DNA of 51,573 nt from Streptomyces sp. col6 (GCF_008042035.1 NZ_RDBL01000006.1:1099183-1150755); one strand, 5' to 3'; shown: positions 26,323 through 35,226, counted from the stretch's first letter. A program made the numbers and translations. Notes: generated from the letters alone by a model not told the origin.

Positions 26323-26587
26323 AGGCTCCGCCCGCGCCACACCTCGTCAGAAACGGCACCCGACCGGCCCTTTCCGGTGCGGAGAGCGCATCGCGGGCGT
26401 GCGACACGCATCGTGCGCCTCCTGTGCGCCCTATGTCGCCACAGAACCTTCCTTCGATAAGCTGTACCCAACCCGCCCCGCCGCATCTGCCGGGGTGCCC
26501 CGGGCCGTTGCGGCTCCCCCCGAACACCATCCCCGCAGTCGCAGCGCCCCGAATCCCCGCCGCCTCACAAGGAGAGTCGTCACAGCG
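26323..26587 (+). promoter_or_regulatory. thrB upstream region with candidate -10
   Basis: 265 bp without a credible gene. A -10-like TAAGCT lies at 26458-26463 (context CGATAAGCTGTA), without a clear -35. The ~120-nt transcript leader that would follow is C-rich and G-poor in parts. AAGGAGAG lies about 10-12 nt before the thrB ATG. No known riboswitch motif was recognised. Confidence 0.4.
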
Positions 26588-27505
26588 ATGGCCGGTCCCG
26601 CCTTCCGAGCCGCCGCCGTCCGGGTGCGCGTCCCCGCGACCAGCGCCAACCTGGGCCCCGGTTTCGACGCCCTCGGCCTGTCGCTCGGCCTGTACGACGA
26701 CGTCGTCGTCCGCGTCGCCGACTCCGGACTGCACATCGACATCGCCGGCGAGGGTGCGGACACCCTGCCCCGCGACGAGAAGCACCTGCTCGTACGGTCC
26801 CTGCGCACCGCCTTCGACCTGCTCGGCGGTCAGCCGCGCGGCCTGGAGATCGTCTGCGCCAACCGCATCCCGCACGGGCGCGGCCTCGGCTCCTCCTCCG
26901 CCGCCATCTGCGCCGGCATCGTCGCCGCCCGCGCCGTGACGACCGGCGGCGACGCCCGCCTCGACGACGCGGCCCTGCTGGAGCTCGCCACCGAGATCGA
27001 GGGCCACCCGGACAACGTCGCGGCCTGTCTGCTCGGCGGATTCACGCTCGCCTGGATGGACGGCGCGTCCGCCCGCGCGATCAGGATGGATCCCGCTGAT
27101 TCCATCGTTCCGGTGGTTTTCGTCCCCGGCAAGCCGGTGCTGACCGAGACCGCCCGCGGCCTGCTGCCGCGCACCGTCCCGCACGTCGACGCCGCCTTCA
27201 ACGCCGGCCGTGCCGCCCTCCTCGTCGAGGCCCTGACCAGGCGCCCCGAGCTGCTGCTCACGGCCACCGAGGACCGGCTGCACCAGGACTACCGCGCGCC
27301 CGCCATGCCCGAGAGCGTCGAACTCGTCGGCCGGCTGCGCGCCGAGGGCGTTCCCGCGGTCATCTCGGGCGCGGGACCGACGGTGCTGGCCCTGGCCGAG
27401 GACGGCGCGGCCGACAAGGTCGCCGCGCTGGCGGGCGAGGGATGGGCGGCCAACCGGCTCGCTCTCGACGCGCAGGGCGCGAGCGTCCTGCCGCTGGCGC
27501 CCTAG
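26588..27505 (+). CDS. thrB: Homoserine kinase
   Basis: A 305-aa GHMP-family kinase that phosphorylates homoserine for threonine synthase. The phosphate-binding loop is IPHGRGLGSSSAA (about residues 95-107); the N-terminal RVRVPATSANLGPGFDALG and C-terminal VISGAGPTVLAL motifs are canonical. The ATG at 26588 is preferred; the 94-codon upstream extension runs through the leader region. It is physically next to thrC but separated by a strong terminator and 339 bp, so it is separately transcribed. rho follows after 406 bp. Confidence 0.96.
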   Translation: MAGPAFRAAAVRVRVPATSANLGPGFDALGLSLGLYDDVVVRVADSGLHIDIAGEGADTLPRDEKHLLVRSLRTAFDLLGGQPRGLEIVCANRIPHGRGLGSSSAAICAGIVAARAVTTGGDARLDDAALLELATEIEGHPDNVAACLLGGFTLAWMDGASARAIRMDPADSIVPVVFVPGKPVLTETARGLLPRTVPHVDAAFNAGRAALLVEALTRRPELLLTATEDRLHQDYRAPAMPESVELVGRLRAEGVPAVISGAGPTVLALAEDGAADKVAALAGEGWAANRLALDAQGASVLPLAP

Positions 27506-27911
27506 CGCGCCCGAGGCTGCTGGCCGAGAAGTGATTGCCGGTGAGTGAGAGGGGGAATGTTTGTTGGAGCCGGTAGTGTTAACCTCAAGTCTGCAATCGA
27601 CGTCCATGAGGCGCGTTGCTTCGTGTCCCCTTCGGGACCACCATTTCTTCCGGGAGCCTCCCCAACTGCCTGAGCAGCCTGCCTGAGCAGTTGCGAGCAC
27701 GCTCCGGAACCGGCACGACACCCCTCGCTCGTCCAGGAGTGGGCCGAGCAGGGGGATGCTCGCGCCGGGCCCCAGCACACCTCATCTCTCCGCCGTTCCA
27801 TCCGGCGGACCACCGCCCCGGCACGGGCCGCACCAACCGAGGACCGCAGCCGGACAGCACAACCGGTCGCCGAGCCAGAAGGCCGACGTCCGCTCCAGGG
27901 AAGGACCCTTC
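27506..27911 (+). promoter_or_regulatory. Long rho leader and promoter region
   Basis: 406 bp without a gene. GGGAAT (27553-27558), 19 bp, then GTT (27578-27580) resembles a sigma-R promoter (known form GGGAAT-N18/19-GTT). The same spot also carries TAGTGT (27574-27579), a possible vegetative -10. The transcript would have a ~320-nt leader with a near-tandem repeat CTGCCTGAGCAG (27666-27690) and long C-rich, G-poor stretches towards the start codon, the kind of RNA Rho itself binds. Rho autoregulation by attenuation is known in enterobacteria; here it is inference. Confidence 0.5.
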
Positions 27912-29939
27912 GTGAGCGACACCACCGATCTGATGGGCGTGACTGCCGACAAGAGCGTCGACAGCGCCGCGCCCGCCGAAGGTGCTGCCACTGGCACCAC
28001 CGCACGGCGCCGCCGCTCCGGCACCGGCCTTGACGGCATGGTCCTGGCCGAGCTGCAGCAGGTCGCGTCCGGCCTCGGTATCAAGGGCACCGCGCGGATG
28101 CGCAAGAGCCAGCTGATCGAGGTCATCAAGGAGGCCCAGGCCGGCGGCGGCTCCTCCGCCCCCAAGGCCAAGGCCGCCGCGGCCCCCGCCGAGGCGGCGG
28201 AGACCAAGCCGAAGCGCCGCGCCACCTCCAAGGCGCGCACCGGCACGGCCGACGAGACCGCCGCCGCGCCCGCCGACCAGGCCACGGCCCAGCAGCAGAT
28301 CGACATCCCGGGCCAGCCGGCCAGCGACGACCAGCCCGCGGGCGAGCGCCGTCGCCGCCGCGCCACCGCGCAGGCGGGCAGCCCGGAGAGCAAGCCGGAC
28401 GCCAAGGCGCAGTCCAAGGACCGCGCCCAGGACGAGCCGAAGCAGGACCAGAAGCAGGAGGCGCCCGCCGAGGGCTCCGACGCCAAGGCCGAGGCCGGTG
28501 CCGACAACGCCGAGGGGCGTCGCGGCGACCGCCAGGACCGCGGCCAGCGCGGCGAGCGGGGCGAGCAGCGCCGTGACCGCCAGCGCGACCGTCAGCGCGG
28601 CAAGGGCGACGACCAGCAGGGCGGCCGGCGCCAGGGCCAGGGCGGCGGCGGCCAGAACCAGGGCGGCAACAACGGCCCGCAGGACGACGGCTTCGACGAC
28701 GAGGGCGGCCGGCGCGGCCGTCGTGGGCGCTACCGCGACCGCCGCGGGCGTCGCGGGCGCGACGACTTCGCGAGCGACGCCCCGCCCGTCAGCGACGACG
28801 ACGTCCTGATCCCCGTCGCGGGCATCCTGGACATCCTCGACAACTACGCGTTCATCCGGACCTCCGGCTACCTGCCCGGACCGAACGACGTGTACGTCTC
28901 GCTCGCCCAGGTCCGCAAGAACGGCCTGCGCAAGGGTGACCACGTCACCGGTGCCGTGCGCCAGCCCAAGGACGGCGAGCGCCGCGAGAAGTTCAACGCG
29001 CTGGTCCGCCTCGACTCGGTCAACGGCATGGCGCCGGAATCCGGCCGCGGCCGCCCCGAGTTCCAGAAGCTGACGCCGCTCTACCCGCAGGACCGGCTCC
29101 GTCTGGAGACCGACTCCAACGTCCTGACGACGCGGATCATCGACCTGGTCGCCCCCATCGGCAAGGGCCAGCGCGGTCTGATCGTGGCCCCGCCGAAGAC
29201 CGGTAAGACCATGATCCTCCAGGCCATCGCCAACGCGATCACGGTCAACAGCCCCGAGTGCCACCTGATGGTCGTCCTCGTCGACGAGCGTCCGGAAGAG
29301 GTCACCGACATGCAGCGGTCGGTGAAGGGCGAGGTCATCTCCTCGACCTTCGACCGTCCCGCCGAGGACCACACCACCGTCGCCGAGCTGGCCATCGAGC
29401 GCGCCAAGCGCCTCGTGGAGCTGGGTCACGACGTGGTCGTCCTGCTCGACTCGATCACCCGTCTGGGACGCGCGTACAACCTCGCCGCCCCGGCCTCCGG
29501 CCGCATCCTGTCCGGTGGTGTCGACTCGACCGCGCTCTACCCGCCGAAGCGCTTCTTCGGTGCGGCGCGCAACATCGAGGACGGCGGCTCGCTGACCATC
29601 CTGGCCACCGCGCTCGTCGAGACCGGCTCGCGCATGGACGAGGTGATCTTCGAGGAGTTCAAGGGCACCGGCAACATGGAGCTCAAGCTCGACCGCAAGC
29701 TCTCCGACAAGCGGATCTTCCCGGCGGTGGACGTCGACGCGTCCTCCACCCGCAAGGAGGAAATCCTGCTCGGCAGCGAGGAGTTGGGGATCGTCTGGAA
29801 GCTGCGCCGGGTGCTGCACGCCCTCGACCAGCAGCAGGCCATCGAGCTTCTGCTGGACCGGATGAAGAAGACCCAGTCCAACGCGGAGTTCCTGCTCCAG
29901 ATCCAGAAGACCACGCCGGCCCCGGGCAACAACGACTAG
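27912..29939 (+). CDS. rho: Transcription termination factor Rho with large disordered insertion
   Basis: A 675-aa RNA-dependent ATPase; E. coli Rho is about 419 aa. Residues 38-76 form the Rho N-terminal helical domain, and about 294-365 the primary RNA-binding OB domain ([17 protein letters not shown]). The rest is the hexameric motor: Walker A PPKTGKT (427-433), Walker [11 protein letters not shown], and the Q/R loops. Between residues ~80 and 290 lies a low-complexity insertion, first Ala/Lys/Pro-rich, then Arg/Asp/Gln/Gly-rich with RGxR repeats. Such insertions are known in high-GC Gram-positive Rho proteins and extend RNA binding. The GTG at 27912 follows GGAAGGA. A 19-bp hairpin follows the gene. 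Confidence 0.97.
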   Translation: MSDTTDLMGVTADKSVDSAAPAEGAATGTTARRRRSGTGLDGMVLAELQQVASGLGIKGTARMRKSQLIEVIKEAQAGGGSSAPKAKAAAAPAEAAETKPKRRATSKARTGTADETAAAPADQATAQQQIDIPGQPASDDQPAGERRRRRATAQAGSPESKPDAKAQSKDRAQDEPKQDQKQEAPAEGSDAKAEAGADNAEGRRGDRQDRGQRGERGEQRRDRQRDRQRGKGDDQQGGRRQGQGGGGQNQGGNNGPQDDGFDDEGGRRGRRGRYRDRRGRRGRDDFASDAPPVSDDDVLIPVAGILDILDNYAFIRTSGYLPGPNDVYVSLAQVRKNGLRKGDHVTGAVRQPKDGERREKFNALVRLDSVNGMAPESGRGRPEFQKLTPLYPQDRLRLETDSNVLTTRIIDLVAPIGKGQRGLIVAPPKTGKTMILQAIANAITVNSPECHLMVVLVDERPEEVTDMQRSVKGEVISSTFDRPAEDHTTVAELAIERAKRLVELGHDVVVLLDSITRLGRAYNLAAPASGRILSGGVDSTALYPPKRFFGAARNIEDGGSLTILATALVETGSRMDEVIFEEFKGTGNMELKLDRKLSDKRIFPAVDVDASSTRKEEILLGSEELGIVWKLRRVLHALDQQQAIELLLDRMKKTQSNAEFLLQIQKTTPAPGNND

Positions 29940-29961
29940 TCGTCGCCCTCCGGCAGCGGTA

Positions 29962-30003
29962 CACAGGGCCGCCCCCGCACTCCGGTGCGGGGGCGGCCCT
30001 GTG
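29962..30003 (+). terminator. 19-bp perfect hairpin after rho
   Basis: 29962-29980 (starts CACAGGGCCGCCCCC) pairs perfectly with 29985-30003 around a TCCG tetraloop, 22 bp after the rho stop. Strong terminator without T run. Confidence 0.88.
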
Positions 30004-30291
30004 CCGTACGCCGTTGCCGTTCCGAGACCTTCGCCACACGGGCGCCCGCACGCGGGGCCGTCGTACGACCGTTGTACGAGCCACGAAACCGCAGGTGAAC
30101 GCCGGAGCACGGGCCGTCTCCCCGTGCGTCCGAGCCGCCGGGTGCGCACCCGGCGGCCCCGGCTCCCTGTGCAACCCTTCTTGTCGCCGCCGCGTCGTAC
30201 CCATCAGTGACGAACAAGCGCGACAAATCGGCACACAGACCCGCTCACCACTGCAGGGGGTAGCCGGGAGCAGCGAGGGAACGAGGAGAGC
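30004..30291 (+). promoter_or_regulatory. Upstream region of the LCP gene
   Basis: 288 bp with no credible gene. The only structure seen is TCGTAC-N7-GTACGA at 30061-30079, a 19-bp palindrome that could be an operator. GAGGAG lies just before the LCP start codon. No clear -35/-10 pair. Confidence 0.35.
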
Positions 30292-31392
30292 ATGAGCGAT
30301 CGAAGCGGGAGCAGCAGCCGAATACGGGCCACCGGCAAGCGCCGGAAGAAGGCGTCCCGCCGCCGGAAGGCGACGCGCATAGCCGTCTGGAGCCTGGCCG
30401 GCGCCGTCGTCGTCGGCGGTGCGGGGCTCGGATACGCGTACGTGCACCTCAACGGCAACCTCAAGGCCGTCGACATCAACTCGGCGCTCGGCAAGAACCG
30501 CCCCGAGAACGTCGACAACGGCTCCGAGGACATCCTCGTCCTCGGCTCCGACTCCCGCTCCGGCGCGAACGGCAAGTACGGCGCCGACGAGGGCGCGGCC
30601 CGCTCGGACACCGCGATGGTCGTCCACGTCAACAAGGGCCACAGGACCGCGAGTGTGGTCTCCATCCCGCGCGACACCCTCGTCACCCGCCCCGACTGCA
30701 CCGGCGACGTCAGCGGCAAGCCCGTGGCCGGGCAGCAGCGCGCGATGTTCAACACGGCGTACGAGGTCGGCGGGCCGGCCTGCGCGGTCAAGACCGTCGA
30801 ATCGATGTCCGGCATCCGCATGGACCACTACGTCGAGGTCGACTTCACCGGCTTCAAGAAGCTGATCGACAAGCTCGGCGGCGTCGAGATCACCACCACC
30901 AAGGCGATCGACGACCCCGACAGCCACCTGGACCTCCAGCCCGGCACCCACACCCTGGACGGCGAGCAGTCCCTCGGCCTGGTCCGCACCCGCCACAGCG
31001 TCGGCGACGGCAGCGACCTCGGCCGCATCCAGCTCCAGCAGGCGTTCATCAAGGCGCTGATGCAGCAGGTCAAGAGCGTCGGCGTGTTCAACGGCAGCAA
31101 GCTCTACGGCGTCGCGGACACCGCCACCAAGGCCATCACCACCGACTCCGACCTGGGCTCCGTCACCGAGCTCGCGAGCTTCGCCAAGGGCCTCAAGGGG
31201 CTCGGCTCGGAGGACGTGAACATGGTGACCCTGCCTGTCCAGTACGACCCCGCGGACCCCAACCGCGTCGTCCCGCTGGAGAAGGCCGACAAGCAGGTGT
31301 GGGCCGCGCTCAACGCCGACAAGCCGATCCCCGCCTCCGCCACGAAGCAGTCGGCGGGCGACAAGGGCGACGCAAGCAAGATCGTGAAGTGA
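30292..31392 (+). CDS. LytR-CpsA-Psr (LCP) family cell-wall ligase
   Basis: A 366-aa protein: a very basic cytoplasmic N-terminus (KRRKKASRRRKATR), one membrane segment (about 30-50), then the extracytoplasmic LCP domain with SEDILVLGSDSRSG, ARSDTAMVVHV, SIPRDTLV and the C-terminal LGLVRTRHS arginine motif that binds the polyprenyl pyrophosphate. LCP enzymes attach teichoic acids or other glycopolymers from lipid carriers to peptidoglycan. The ATG follows GAGGAG. Its 3' hairpin overlaps the sigma-R promoter of rpmE. A WecA-type transferase gene 5 kb away could supply lipid-linked sugar for this kind of enzyme. Confidence 0.93.
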   Translation: MSDRSGSSSRIRATGKRRKKASRRRKATRIAVWSLAGAVVVGGAGLGYAYVHLNGNLKAVDINSALGKNRPENVDNGSEDILVLGSDSRSGANGKYGADEGAARSDTAMVVHVNKGHRTASVVSIPRDTLVTRPDCTGDVSGKPVAGQQRAMFNTAYEVGGPACAVKTVESMSGIRMDHYVEVDFTGFKKLIDKLGGVEITTTKAIDDPDSHLDLQPGTHTLDGEQSLGLVRTRHSVGDGSDLGRIQLQQAFIKALMQQVKSVGVFNGSKLYGVADTATKAITTDSDLGSVTELASFAKGLKGLGSEDVNMVTLPVQYDPADPNRVVPLEKADKQVWAALNADKPIPASATKQSAGDKGDASKIVK

Positions 31393-31400
31393 CCCGCGGC

Positions 31401-31421
31401 CGGCCCGGGAATACCGGGCCG
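31401..31421 (+). terminator. Hairpin after LCP gene
   Basis: CGGCCCGG (31401-31408), a GAATA loop, and CCGGGCCG (31414-31421) form an 8-bp stem just after the LCP stop. Its loop region contains the GGGAAT -35 box of the rpmE promoter. Confidence 0.6.
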
Positions 31422-31433
31422 TCGCCCCTGGTT
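31407..31433 (+). promoter_or_regulatory. Sigma-R type promoter of rpmE
   Basis: GGGAAT (31407-31412), exactly 18 bp, then GTT (31431-31433): a perfect match to the sigma-R (thiol-oxidative stress) promoter consensus of Streptomyces. rpmE was, as I remember, among the first reported sigma-R targets. A second possible promoter, TTGGGA (31434-31439), 17 bp, CAGACT (31457-31462), follows for housekeeping sigma. Confidence 0.8.
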
Positions 31434-31537
31434 TTGGGAGATACGGCCGGTCCTGGCAGACTGGTACGTCGGCCCCGGTTCACGGACGCGCAATCCGCGC
31501 GTACGACCCGGTGCCCTCCCGAACCTAGGAGACACCC

Positions 31538-31762
31538 TTGAAGCGCGACATCCACCCCCAGTACGTCGAGACGCAGGTCAGCTGCACCTGTGGCGCGTCG
31601 TTCACCACCCGCTCCACGCTGGACAGCGGCACCATCCGTGCCGAGGTCTGCTCCGAGTGCCACCCGTTCTACACGGGCAAGCAGAAGATCCTCGACACCG
31701 GTGGCCGTGTGGCCCGCTTCGAGGCCCGCTTCGGCAAGGGCGCCAAGGCCGCCGGCAAGTAG
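31538..31762 (+). CDS. rpmE: 50S ribosomal protein L31, zinc-binding form
   Basis: A 74-aa L31 of the zinc-containing type: Cys16-x-Cys18 and Cys38-x2-Cys41 (VSCTCG, EVCSECH) form the metal site. Streptomycetes also have a zinc-free paralogue used under zinc starvation, which is not in this window. The start is a TTG (31538-31540) preceded by AGGAG, which gives the canonical [11 protein letters not shown]-terminus. A zinc-thiolate ribosomal protein under a thiol-stress sigma factor fits the idea of releasing or replacing zinc during oxidation. A classical T-tailed terminator follows. Confidence 0.97.
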   Translation: MKRDIHPQYVETQVSCTCGASFTTRSTLDSGTIRAEVCSECHPFYTGKQKILDTGGRVARFEARFGKGAKAAGK

Positions 31763-31773
31763 CGAGCCGTCCG

Positions 31774-31824
31774 CGCCGGTCCGCGGCGCCCTCTTCCCGG
31801 GGGCGCCGCGGCCGGCGTTTTTTT
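31774..31824 (+). terminator. Intrinsic terminator after rpmE with T7 tail
   Basis: CGCCGG (31774-31779) pairs with CCGGCG (31812-31817); an inner GCGGCGCCC/GGGGCGCCGC stem adds many GC pairs. Seven Ts (31818-31824) follow: a textbook terminator, unusual in such GC-rich DNA. Confidence 0.9.
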
Positions 31825-31913
31825 CCGGTCCGGGCACGGGGTCTCCGTATCCCGGCCCCGGCAGGCACCCACCGGCCGGCAGGCACGACGAGCGAAGGAA
31901 CCAGGAGCCCGAG

Positions 31914-32990
31914 ATGTTCGAGGCGGTCGAGGAACTGATCGGCGAGCACGCCGATCTCGAGAAGCAGCTCGCCGACCCCGCGGTCCACGCCGACCAGGGC
32001 AACGCGCGCAAGCTCAACAAGCGCTACGCGGAGCTGACCCCGATCGTCGCGACGTACCGCTCCTGGAAGCAGTCCGGCGACGACATCGTCACCGCCCGCG
32101 AGCTGGCCGCCGACGACCCCGACTTCGCCGCCGAGGTCAAGGACCTGGAGCAGCAGCGCGAGGAGCTCACCGAGAAGCTGCGCCTCCTGCTCGTCCCCCG
32201 CGACCCCAGCGACGACAAGGACGTGCTCCTGGAGATCAAGGCCGGCGCGGGCGGCGACGAGTCCGCGCTGTTCGCCGGCGATCTGCTGCGCATGTACCTC
32301 CGCTACGCCGAGCGCGTCGGCTGGAAGACCGAGATCATCGACTCCACCGAGTCCGAACTCGGCGGCTACAAGGACGTCCAGGTCGCCGTGAAGACCAAGG
32401 GCGGCAACGGCGCCACCGAGCCCGGCCAGGGCGTCTGGGCCCGGATGAAGTACGAGGGCGGCGTGCACCGCGTGCAGCGCGTGCCCTCCACCGAGTCCCA
32501 GGGCCGCATCCACACCTCCGCCGCCGGCGTCCTCGTGACGCCGGAGGCCGAGGAGGTCGACGTCGAGATCCACGCCAACGACCTGCGTATCGACGTCTAC
32601 CGCTCCTCCGGCCCCGGCGGCCAGTCCGTCAACACGACCGACTCCGCCGTCCGCATCACGCACCTGCCCACCGGTGTCGTCGCGTCCTGCCAGAACGAGA
32701 AGAGCCAGCTCCAGAACAAGGAGCAGGCCATGCGTATCCTGCGCTCCCGGCTGCTGGCCGCCGCGCAGGAGGCCGCCGAGCAGGAGGCTTCGGACGTACG
32801 TCGCAGCCAGGTGCGTACGGTCGACCGCTCCGAGAAGATCCGGACGTACAACTTCCCGGAAAACCGGATCTCGGACCACCGCGTCGGCTTCAAGGCGTAC
32901 AACTTGGACCAGGTACTCGACGGCGACCTCGACGCGGTGATCCAGGCGTGCGTCGACGCCGACTCCGCGGCCAAGCTCGCCGCCGCCTGA
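31914..32990 (+). CDS. prfA: Peptide chain release factor 1
   Basis: A 358-aa class I release factor reading UAG and UAA. The peptidyl-tRNA hydrolysis motif GGQ is at 235-237 (SGPGGQSVN); the stop-codon tripeptide is Pro-Ser-Thr (191-193, [10 protein letters not shown]) in place of the Pro-Ala-Thr of E. coli, a conservative variant. The ATG at 31914 lies after a CCAGGAG site. The next gene, prmC, encodes the methylase that modifies the glutamine of GGQ, as in most bacteria. Confidence 0.97.
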   Translation: MFEAVEELIGEHADLEKQLADPAVHADQGNARKLNKRYAELTPIVATYRSWKQSGDDIVTARELAADDPDFAAEVKDLEQQREELTEKLRLLLVPRDPSDDKDVLLEIKAGAGGDESALFAGDLLRMYLRYAERVGWKTEIIDSTESELGGYKDVQVAVKTKGGNGATEPGQGVWARMKYEGGVHRVQRVPSTESQGRIHTSAAGVLVTPEAEEVDVEIHANDLRIDVYRSSGPGGQSVNTTDSAVRITHLPTGVVASCQNEKSQLQNKEQAMRILRSRLLAAAQEAAEQEASDVRRSQVRTVDRSEKIRTYNFPENRISDHRVGFKAYNLDQVLDGDLDAVIQACVDADSAAKLAAA

Positions 32991-33039
32991 GCCCGTCCGC
33001 CCGCCCCGCCCCGCTCGTGAACCCGTACGGAGAACCGCG

Positions 33040-33885
33040 ATGAACCTGCTGCTCGCCGAGGTGGCCCAGGCCACCCAGCGGCTGGCCGACGCCGGTGTTC
33101 CCTCACCGAGATTCGATGCCGAGGAACTCGCCGCGTTCGTGCACGGCGTCAAGCGGGGCGAGCTGCACCACGTGCCGGACGCCGACTTCGACGCCCGCTA
33201 CTGGGAGACCATCGCCCGCCGCGAGGCCCGCGAACCCCTCCAGCACATCACCGGACGCGCCTTCTTCCGCTACCTGGAGCTCCAGGTCGGACCCGGAGTC
33301 TTCGTGCCACGCCCCGAGACCGAGTCGGTCGTCGGCTGGGCCATAGACGCCGTCCGCGCGATGGACGTCGTCGAGCCGCTGATCGTCGACCTGTGCACCG
33401 GCTCCGGCGCCATCGCCCTCGCCATGGCCCAGGAGGTCCCGCGCTCCCGCGTGCACGCCGTGGAGCTGTCCGAGGACGCCCTGAAGTGGACCCGGAAGAA
33501 CGCCGAGAACTCCCGCGTCACCGTCCACCGGGGCGACGCGCTCAGCGCCCTGCCCGAGCTGGACGGCCAGGTCGACCTGGTCATCTCCAACCCCCCGTAC
33601 ATCCCGCTCACCGAGTGGGAGTACGTGGCGCCCGAGGCTCGCGACCACGACCCCGAGATGGCGCTGTTCTCCGGCGAGGACGGCCTCGACACCATCCGCG
33701 GCATCGAACGCACCGCCCACCGCCTGCTGCGCCCCGGCGGTCTCGTCGTCATCGAGCACGCCGACACCCAGGGCGGCCAGGTGCCCTGGATCTTCACCGA
33801 GGAGCGGGGCTGGGCCGACGCGGCCGACCACCCCGACCTCAACCGGCGCCCCCGCTTCGCCACGGCCCGCAAGGCGATGCCGTGA
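33040..33885 (+). CDS. prmC: Release factor glutamine methyltransferase
   Basis: A 281-aa SAM-dependent methylase. The N-terminal helical domain recognises the release factor. The catalytic domain has VDLCTGSGAIALAMA (SAM binding) and SNPPYIP, the NPPY motif that holds the substrate glutamine. It N5-methylates the Gln of GGQ in RF1 and RF2. It starts 49 bp after prfA (AACCGCG ATG, GGAG upstream), and sua5 follows after 55 bp; the genes are probably co-transcribed. Confidence 0.96.
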   Translation: MNLLLAEVAQATQRLADAGVPSPRFDAEELAAFVHGVKRGELHHVPDADFDARYWETIARREAREPLQHITGRAFFRYLELQVGPGVFVPRPETESVVGWAIDAVRAMDVVEPLIVDLCTGSGAIALAMAQEVPRSRVHAVELSEDALKWTRKNAENSRVTVHRGDALSALPELDGQVDLVISNPPYIPLTEWEYVAPEARDHDPEMALFSGEDGLDTIRGIERTAHRLLRPGGLVVIEHADTQGGQVPWIFTEERGWADAADHPDLNRRPRFATARKAMP

Positions 33886-33940
33886 CCGGGGGCCGACACC
33901 CGTACCAGCCCTACCCGTACATGCTTGAGGAGGCCGGCTG

Positions 33941-34588
33941 ATGGCACGGCGATACGACTGCAACGACGCGACCGACCGTACGACGGGTCTGCGCGAAGCC
34001 GCGTCGGCCGTCCGCCGCGGGGAACTCGTCGTGCTGCCCACCGACACCGTGTACGGGATCGGCGCGGACGCCTTCAGCTCGGAGAGCGTCGGCGACCTGC
34101 TGGAGGCCAAGGGCCGGGGCCGCAACATGCCCTCGCCGGTCCTCATCGGCTCCCCGAACACCCTGCACGGCCTGGTCACCGACTTCTCCGAGCAGGCCTG
34201 GGAGCTCGTCGACGCCTTCTGGCCGGGCGCGCTGACGCTCGTCGCCAAGCACCAGCCCTCCCTCCAGTGGGACCTCGGGGACACCCGGGGCACCGTCGCC
34301 GTCCGGATGCCGCTGCACCCGGTCGCCATCGAACTGCTCACCGAGGTCGGCCCGATGGCCGTCTCCAGCGCCAACCTCACCGGCCACCCCTCGCCGGAGA
34401 CCTGCGACGCCGCCCAGGAGATGCTCGGCGACTCCGTCTCCGTCTACCTCGACGGCGGCCCGACCCCCGGCATCGTGCCCTCCTCCATCGTCGACGTCAC
34501 CGGCAAGGTGCCCGTCCTGCTGCGCGCCGGAGCGCTCTCGGCGGAGGAGCTGCGCAAGGTGGTACCCGACCTCGAGGTGGCCAATTGA
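33941..34588 (+). CDS. L-threonylcarbamoyladenylate synthase (TsaC/Sua5, YrdC domain)
   Basis: A 215-aa YrdC-domain protein that makes threonylcarbamoyl-AMP from threonine, bicarbonate and ATP for the t6A modification of ANN-decoding tRNAs. Family motifs: LPTDTVYGIGADA near residue 33, KGRGRNMPSPVLIG, FWPGALTLV, RMPLHP and SSANLTGHPSP. The C-terminal Sua5 domain is absent, so it is the short TsaC type. GAGGAGG precedes the ATG. The next gene starts within its stop (TTGA), coupling the two. The conserved order prfA-prmC-sua5 suggests co-expression of translation-quality functions. Confidence 0.95.
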   Translation: MARRYDCNDATDRTTGLREAASAVRRGELVVLPTDTVYGIGADAFSSESVGDLLEAKGRGRNMPSPVLIGSPNTLHGLVTDFSEQAWELVDAFWPGALTLVAKHQPSLQWDLGDTRGTVAVRMPLHPVAIELLTEVGPMAVSSANLTGHPSPETCDAAQEMLGDSVSVYLDGGPTPGIVPSSIVDVTGKVPVLLRAGALSAEELRKVVPDLEVAN

Positions 34589-35226
34589 CCGCCCCCGAGG
34601 GGCGTGGCATAGCGGGGCGGTCCGACACTTTCCGCATCCTCCACGTCAGCACCGGCAACGTCTGCCGCTCGCCGATCACCGAGCGGCTGACGCGGCATGC
34701 CCTGGTGCACCGGCTCGGCGACCCCCTCCAGGGCGGGCTGATCGTGGAGAGCGCGGGCACCTGGGGACACGAGGGCGCCCCGATGGAGGCCAACGCCGAG
34801 GTGGTGCTCGCCGACTTCGGGGCCGACGCCACCGGCTTCACCGGCCGTGAGCTGCTGGACGAGCACGTGATCCGCGCCGACCTCGTGCTCACCGCCACCC
34901 GCGACCACCGCGCCCAGGTCATCTCCATGGGCCACTCGGCCGGGCTGCGCACCTTCACGCTCAAGGAGTTCACCCGGCTCGTCCGGGCCATAGACCCGGC
35001 GACCCTGCCCGACGCCGGCGAGGAGGGCGTCGTCGAGCGCGCCCGCGCCCTGGTCCGGGCCGCCGCCGCGCTGCGCGGCTGGCTGCTCGCGCCGACCGCG
35101 GAGGCCGACGAGGTCTACGACCCGTACGGCGCCCCGATCACGTTCTTCCGGTCCGTAGGCGACGAGATCAGCCAGGCCCTGGACCCGGTCGTCACCGCAC
35201 TGACCGGCGTCTCCGCACCCCGCTGA
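34585..35226 (+). CDS. LMW protein-tyrosine-phosphatase homologue without nucleophilic cysteine
   Basis: A 213-aa protein with the low-molecular-weight PTP fold, longer than the usual ~150 aa. The P-loop of active enzymes is V-C-x-G-N-x-C-R-S-P; here residues 21-30 read VSTGNVCRSP, so the nucleophile is Ser22 while Cys27, Arg28 and the distal DP acid (Asp179 in YDPYGAP) are kept. It is therefore probably a phosphate-binding, non-catalytic protein, or very weak as an enzyme. The TTG at 34585 overlaps the sua5 stop (TTGA), with GAGGTGG upstream. It holds the chromosomal position of B. subtilis YwlE, a protein-arginine phosphatase. Confidence 0.85.
   Translation: MTAPEGRGIAGRSDTFRILHVSTGNVCRSPITERLTRHALVHRLGDPLQGGLIVESAGTWGHEGAPMEANAEVVLADFGADATGFTGRELLDEHVIRADLVLTATRDHRAQVISMGHSAGLRTFTLKEFTRLVRAIDPATLPDAGEEGVVERARALVRAAAALRGWLLAPTAEADEVYDPYGAPITFFRSVGDEISQALDPVVTALTGVSAPR

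Noticed and set aside
24707..27778. 1023-codon open frame antisense to hom, thrC and thrB
   Set aside because: Composition is that of a GC-rich antisense shadow (Asp/Gly/Val/Arg-rich, no domain); the plus-strand genes are certain.
30001..30210. 69-codon frame in the rho-LCP gap as a gene
   Set aside because: It starts inside the rho terminator stem, has no ribosome site and is basic low-complexity sequence.
33886..33940. Tiny peptide gene between prmC and sua5
   Set aside because: The 55-bp gap is explained by the sua5 ribosome site; no start codon with its own site is present.
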